DNA of 36,293 bases from Candidatus Thorarchaeota archaeon (GTDB taxonomy: Archaea; Asgardarchaeota; Thorarchaeia; Thorarchaeales; Thorarchaeaceae). Within the stretch, counting starts at the first letter, position 1; every line of letters begins with the position of its first letter. A program made the position numbers and the translations under genes. The DNA is taken from the NCBI GenBank assembly GCA_018238205.1, contig JABCTV010000013.1, positions 1 to 36,293 of the forward strand, written 5' to 3'. Below, piece by piece: positions 33,274 through 36,293 of this stretch. Under the pieces are notes generated by a model. It was not told the origin of the DNA. It saw nothing but the letters and a program-made list of their open reading frames with translations, and searched no databases.

Positions 33274-33540
33274 TCAAACAAGAACTTGTCTGAAAACGTG
33301 CTCAAACCTCGATCTTAGTGCCTTTGCTCGTTCCATATCAGCGGCATATAGGGGTTGTCGCATGTCACTGAGATTTGGTATCTTTTTGCACAGACTCTGA
33401 CCCATGAGTTTTCTCAATGCAAAACTGACAGTTCGTGGTGCAAGATCTACTCTGCTGGAAATGGCCTTCGGTGTCATTGGACCTTCGGAGGTTAATCGAT
33501 CTAATACAATAATTGCACTGCGTGGTAGTTCAATAGACAT
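33274..33540 (-). CDS. Winged helix-turn-helix regulator (MarR-like)
   Basis: 88 residues. Helix-turn-helix segment about 20-50: PMTPKAISSRVDLAPRTVSF, then ALRKLMGQSLCKKIPNLSDM and the wing. This is the fold of small archaeal MarR/TrmB-like DNA-binding proteins, with no separate ligand domain. It stands alone, divergent from the hydroxyacid dehydrogenase at 33828 across 287 nt with no other gene, which is its most likely target (inference). That region is AT-rich and holds GTATAATT at 33771-33778. Confidence 0.78.
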   Translation of the reverse strand: MSIELPRSAIIVLDRLTSEGPMTPKAISSRVDLAPRTVSFALRKLMGQSLCKKIPNLSDMRQPLYAADMERAKALRSRFEHVFRQVLV

Positions 33541-33827
33541 CTTACTTTTACCATCCCTGCCAATGTTCGGGTCTTTCTGTCCCTGTAATAAGTACGATTC
33601 GTCCGGATATAAGAGATAAGGTCACAGCAGAAACCCACAATTTCAAGTAAGTACTCGTAAATGAGAAGATAAACTTATTCATGAAATAAAATATCGAGTG
33701 AATGTATGTGATTAATGACCTGAATGATGAATTGTTAGTTAAGTCAATCAAGTTTCTTAGGTCCTATGTAGTATAATTCAAGAGGATAAATACTGTTGAT
33801 ATATTCATAATCGAATAGGTGTTACTG

Positions 33828-34802
33828 TTGAAACAACGAGTCTTTGTAACTAGGAAGATACCGGATGAAGGTCTAAAAATGATCACTGAAAAGTTTGATA
33901 CTACTGTATGGCCCTCACAAGAACCACCATCAATACAGGAAATTATTCAGAATGCAGAAGACTGTGACGGTCTTGTGACTCTTCTATCTGATTCCATTGG
34001 ACCTGATGTTATCAATACACTACCAAAACTGAGAGTGATTGCACAGTATGCAGTTGGTTATGATAACATAGATGTTTCACTTGCAACTAAAAGAAAGATT
34101 GCTGTAACAAACACACCTGGAGTCCTCACTGAAACAACAGCAGATCTGACTTGGGCATTATTGATGGCAGCATCCAGAAGAATTGTAGAAGCTGATAGAT
34201 ACATCCGAGATAAGAAATGGGATGTTGCATGGGGTCCAGAGATGTTACTTGGTTCAGACATCTATGGAGCTACACTCGGAATAATCGGTATGGGGAGGAT
34301 TGGGCAATCTGTTGCACGTCGTGCGTCAGGTTTCAATATGAAGATTCTATACTATTCTCGGACTCAAAATCAGAATATTGAAAATGAACTCGATGCAAAA
34401 CATGTAGATTTACACACTCTTCTTCGAGAATCAGATATAGTAACTCTCCATATCCCATTGAATTCTGAAACCCACCATCTCATCAGTAAAGCAGAATTAG
34501 AGATGATGAAGGAAAATTCAATTCTTGTCAATACTTCAAGAGGGAAGGTCGTTGATGAAAGTGCACTTTATACTGCCCTGAAAGAAGGCCACATAGGTAG
34601 CGCGGGACTTGATGTATTCCAAGAAGAGCCAATATCAAAGAACAGTCCACTTCTTGATTTGGAAAATGTAGTTATTGTTCCACATATAGGAAGTGCAAGC
34701 AAGAATACAAGAGCCACTATGTCACGTATGTGTGCGGAGAATCTAATCGCGGCATTGGATGGGAATATGCCGCCAAACATCGTCAATCCAGAGGTGCAAT
34801 GA
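33828..34802 (+). CDS. D-2-hydroxyacid dehydrogenase (glyoxylate reductase-like)
   Basis: NAD(P)H-dependent reductase of 2-oxoacids, about 325 residues. Substrate-domain start VFVTRKIPDEGLKMI; Rossmann motif GIIGMGRIGQSVARR; catalytic residues Arg in NTSRGKVVDE, Glu in DVFQEEP and His in VVPHIGSAS. It is closest in pattern to archaeal glyoxylate reductase (GyaR) and related enzymes. TTG 33828 is preferred (GGTG 6 nt upstream); the frame may also start at GTG 33819. The next gene begins 1 nt after its stop, so the pair is an operon. Confidence 0.93.
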   Translation: MKQRVFVTRKIPDEGLKMITEKFDTTVWPSQEPPSIQEIIQNAEDCDGLVTLLSDSIGPDVINTLPKLRVIAQYAVGYDNIDVSLATKRKIAVTNTPGVLTETTADLTWALLMAASRRIVEADRYIRDKKWDVAWGPEMLLGSDIYGATLGIIGMGRIGQSVARRASGFNMKILYYSRTQNQNIENELDAKHVDLHTLLRESDIVTLHIPLNSETHHLISKAELEMMKENSILVNTSRGKVVDESALYTALKEGHIGSAGLDVFQEEPISKNSPLLDLENVVIVPHIGSASKNTRATMSRMCAENLIAALDGNMPPNIVNPEVQ

Positions 34803-34803
34803 A

Positions 34804-35337
34804 ATGAGTAAAGAATGTCTTAATCAAATTAGAAGCAGGCGCTCTATCAGGAAGTTCTCATCTAAGTCGATTGATGAGAGAGAAATAGAGGATATTGTGA
34901 AGCTTGGATTTAGTGCTCCAAGTGCGGGAAATCGCCAACCATGGCGGGTTGTCATTGTTTCTGATCAAGAAATAAAGAATCAGTTGAGTATTGCTGCAGG
35001 TGGTCAGACGTTCTTAGCAGAAGCTCCAGTTGTGTTTGTAGTGTGTGGAGTTCCTGAAGAATCTGCTGAGAGGTATAAAGAACGAGGAAGTTCACTCTAC
35101 GTTCTTCAGGATACGGCAGCACTCACCTTGAATATTCTCCATGCAGCTCATTTACTTGGTTATGGTGCATGTTGGATTGGTGCATTTAACGAGGAGGAAG
35201 TTTCAACAATAATACGAATTCCCTCAAATATGAGACCAGTATCTATTGTTCCAGTTGGAAAGATTGAGGGGAAACTTCCAGAAATGAGACCTAGAAGAAA
35301 TCTCTCTGAGGTTATTGTACGAGAGCGATTTGAATAG
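34804..35337 (+). CDS. Nitroreductase family FMN protein
   Basis: About 177 residues. IRSRRSIRKFSSKSIDEREI and FSAPSAGNRQPWRVVIV are the FMN-binding front; LTLNILHAAHLLGYGACWIG and the VPVGKIEG end complete the fold. Reduces nitro or related electron-accepting groups using NAD(P)H; family members are broad. ATG 34804 is chosen because GAGGTG lies 8 nt upstream and the dehydrogenase stop is 1 nt before; the longer frame back to 34759 overlaps that gene and has no homologous content. A hairpin terminator follows at 35438. Confidence 0.92.
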   Translation: MSKECLNQIRSRRSIRKFSSKSIDEREIEDIVKLGFSAPSAGNRQPWRVVIVSDQEIKNQLSIAAGGQTFLAEAPVVFVVCGVPEESAERYKERGSSLYVLQDTAALTLNILHAAHLLGYGACWIGAFNEEEVSTIIRIPSNMRPVSIVPVGKIEGKLPEMRPRRNLSEVIVRERFE

Positions 35338-35437
35338 GAAACCAACTGGATTTCGATTAGCACCTGCCCAGTTACTAGTATTATCACACGTTAGAATCAG
35401 ATATTCAGAATTTGTAGAAGAACAAAAAAGAAGGGGG

Positions 35438-35457
35438 ATGGAGGCCGAAGCCTCCAT
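35438..35457. terminator. Bidirectional hairpin terminator
   Basis: Perfect 8-bp stem ATGGAGGC/GCCTCCAT with a CGAA loop, TTTT after it on the plus side and a T-run (rc of AACAAAAAAG) on the minus side. It separates the nitroreductase from the convergent surface-protein gene. Confidence 0.8.
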
Positions 35458-35497
35458 TTTCCGTTATACTATAGTTAGCAACGACTGTGTACCACTA

Positions 35498-36293
35498 CTA
35501 CTTCTTCTTAATCAAGAAGAGTATGAGTAGAACCACAACGCCGACTCCAATTCCTCCAAGCAGACCAATCAACAGTGGGTCAAGTGGTGCTGCTATGGCA
35601 GTTGTTGTCGTAGTAGTAGTTGTTGTCGTATTAGTAGTTGTAGTAGTTGTTGTTACTGGTGGCACTGCACCTGCAGCAAATTCGGTCGAAACTGAATCAC
35701 TGAAGTCACCTGGCCAATAGCCAGCTGGTGGATTAGTGACATCGCAAAGAATACCGGTATCGAGATAGGTGAAGTTAGTGAGATCACAGCTGTAACCACG
35801 TACCATCACAATGTAGTCAGCCTCGAGCCAAGCGCTTGAGTTCCATACATAGAAGGTACTTGTCATGTTCTGCTGTAATAGTACGTATGATACTCCAGCG
35901 TCTCTGCTTAGCCAAACTGAGTAGTACGCTTCATCATCAGCGTTCGCATCAGTGCTGGACCAAGTGAGATTGTAGATGTCAGTACCAGTACCAACTTCAA
36001 CTGCATCATTCACAGTGACAACAGGCTCGAAGAAGTTACCAAATGTAACTGTTCCAAGTATGTTCTCGAATGATACATCAGTTGCTGTGTCACAGGTGTA
36101 GATCACATCCATAGTGATGTTTCTGAAGAACATGTAGGTATCGAATGTAGTGTAAGCTGGTTGACCAGCCTCATTCAATATATCTACTGATGCTTGATCT
36201 AAAAAAACAGCAAGTCGTAAGCTTGTATAGGTTTCTAAATAATCTGTGGAGATTTGTTCTTCTTCTGTCTTCTTCTCAGAGAGATCATCAATT
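35498..36293 (-). CDS. C-terminal part of a cell-surface protein with Thr-rich stalk and membrane anchor, cut by the window end
   Basis: The frame is open to the window edge; the in-frame TTG at 36178 is not a needed start, since about 38 more codons (…TEEEQISTDYLETYTSLRLA…) continue upstream without a stop. The visible part has a beta-rich extracellular region with fibronectin-like features (YNLTWSSTDANADDEAYYSV), several N-glycosylation sequons and three or four Cys, then a threonine-rich stalk (PPVTTTTTTTNTTT…). A single membrane helix (LLIGLLGGIGVGVVVLLILF) and LIKKK follow. This is the architecture of archaeal surface or S-layer-associated proteins anchored by the C-terminus. The true size and start lie outside. 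Confidence 0.8.
   Translation of the reverse strand, partial: IDDLSEKKTEEEQISTDYLETYTSLRLAVFLDQASVDILNEAGQPAYTTFDTYMFFRNITMDVIYTCDTATDVSFENILGTVTFGNFFEPVVTVNDAVEVGTGTDIYNLTWSSTDANADDEAYYSVWLSRDAGVSYVLLQQNMTSTFYVWNSSAWLEADYIVMVRGYSCDLTNFTYLDTGILCDVTNPPAGYWPGDFSDSVSTEFAAGAVPPVTTTTTTTNTTTTTTTTTTAIAAPLDPLLIGLLGGIGVGVVVLLILFLIKKK

Noticed and set aside
33702-33776. Plus-strand 24-codon frame (MYVINDLNDELLVKSIKFLR...) upstream of the hydroxyacid dehydrogenase
   Set aside because: No clear SD, AT-rich, no paralog in the window; expected by chance.
35590-35660. GTT/GTA-rich tandem-like run, at first sight a repeat array
   Set aside because: It is the antisense of the Thr codons in the surface-protein stalk, not a CRISPR or satellite.

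Overview
This window looks like a chromosomal segment of an archaeon, most likely of the Asgard group (Thorarchaeota-like; the phylum-level call is inference). It encodes RadA recombinase, DNA topoisomerase VI A and B, an archaeal-type geranylgeranyl reductase for ether lipids and CofE for coenzyme F420. It also has a Rab/Ras-like small GTPase and a Roadblock/LC7 protein, which are typical of Asgard genomes. Ribosome binding sites of the GGAG/GGTGA type alternate with leaderless-looking starts behind TATA-like boxes. A bacterial-type grpE-dnaK-dnaJ operon and several transporters are also present. I see no rRNA, tRNA, CRISPR array or insertion sequence.

Layout. 1-5.9 kb: edge of a small coiled-coil gene, GTPase plus membrane protein, purA, geranylgeranyl reductase, radA and a Roadblock protein. 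6-9 kb: PAP2-like membrane protein, zinc-ribbon/TPR protein, amidohydrolase. 9-13.1 kb: topoisomerase VI operon (B then A, ATGA overlap) with unusual N-terminal extensions. 13.3-16.5 kb: cofE, zinc-ribbon protein, MFS transporter. 16.5-17.4 kb: a stretch without a conventional gene, holding a row of minus-strand micro-ORFs; at least three encode related 24-35 residue peptides. 17.4-24.7 kb: ATC-hydrolase-like protein, 3-hydroxybutyryl-CoA dehydrogenase, alpha/beta hydrolase, Ca2+ P-type ATPase, YkgJ-type cysteine protein, M24 peptidase. 24.8-27 kb: MFS-PadR-HAAS operon with overlapping genes. 27-30.6 kb: dnaJ, dnaK, grpE. 30.8-36.3 kb: sirtuin, CitG-like protein, small membrane proteins, wHTH regulator, 2-hydroxyacid dehydrogenase plus nitroreductase, and a Thr-rich surface protein cut by the window end.

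The best candidate for something undescribed is the micro-ORF row (16664-17280, minus strand). Its peptides share an MALTTN start and/or an A-[IL]-x-[YH]-A-Y C-terminal motif. Codons for shared residues differ mainly at synonymous third positions. The stop region of one ORF doubles as the Shine-Dalgarno site of the next. Other points of interest are PIP-box-like motifs and RadA-like helix-hairpin-helix modules on topoisomerase VI, convergent genes whose stop codons interlock in CTAG/TTAA, perfect terminator hairpins at other gene ends, and a structured leader before the heat-shock operon.
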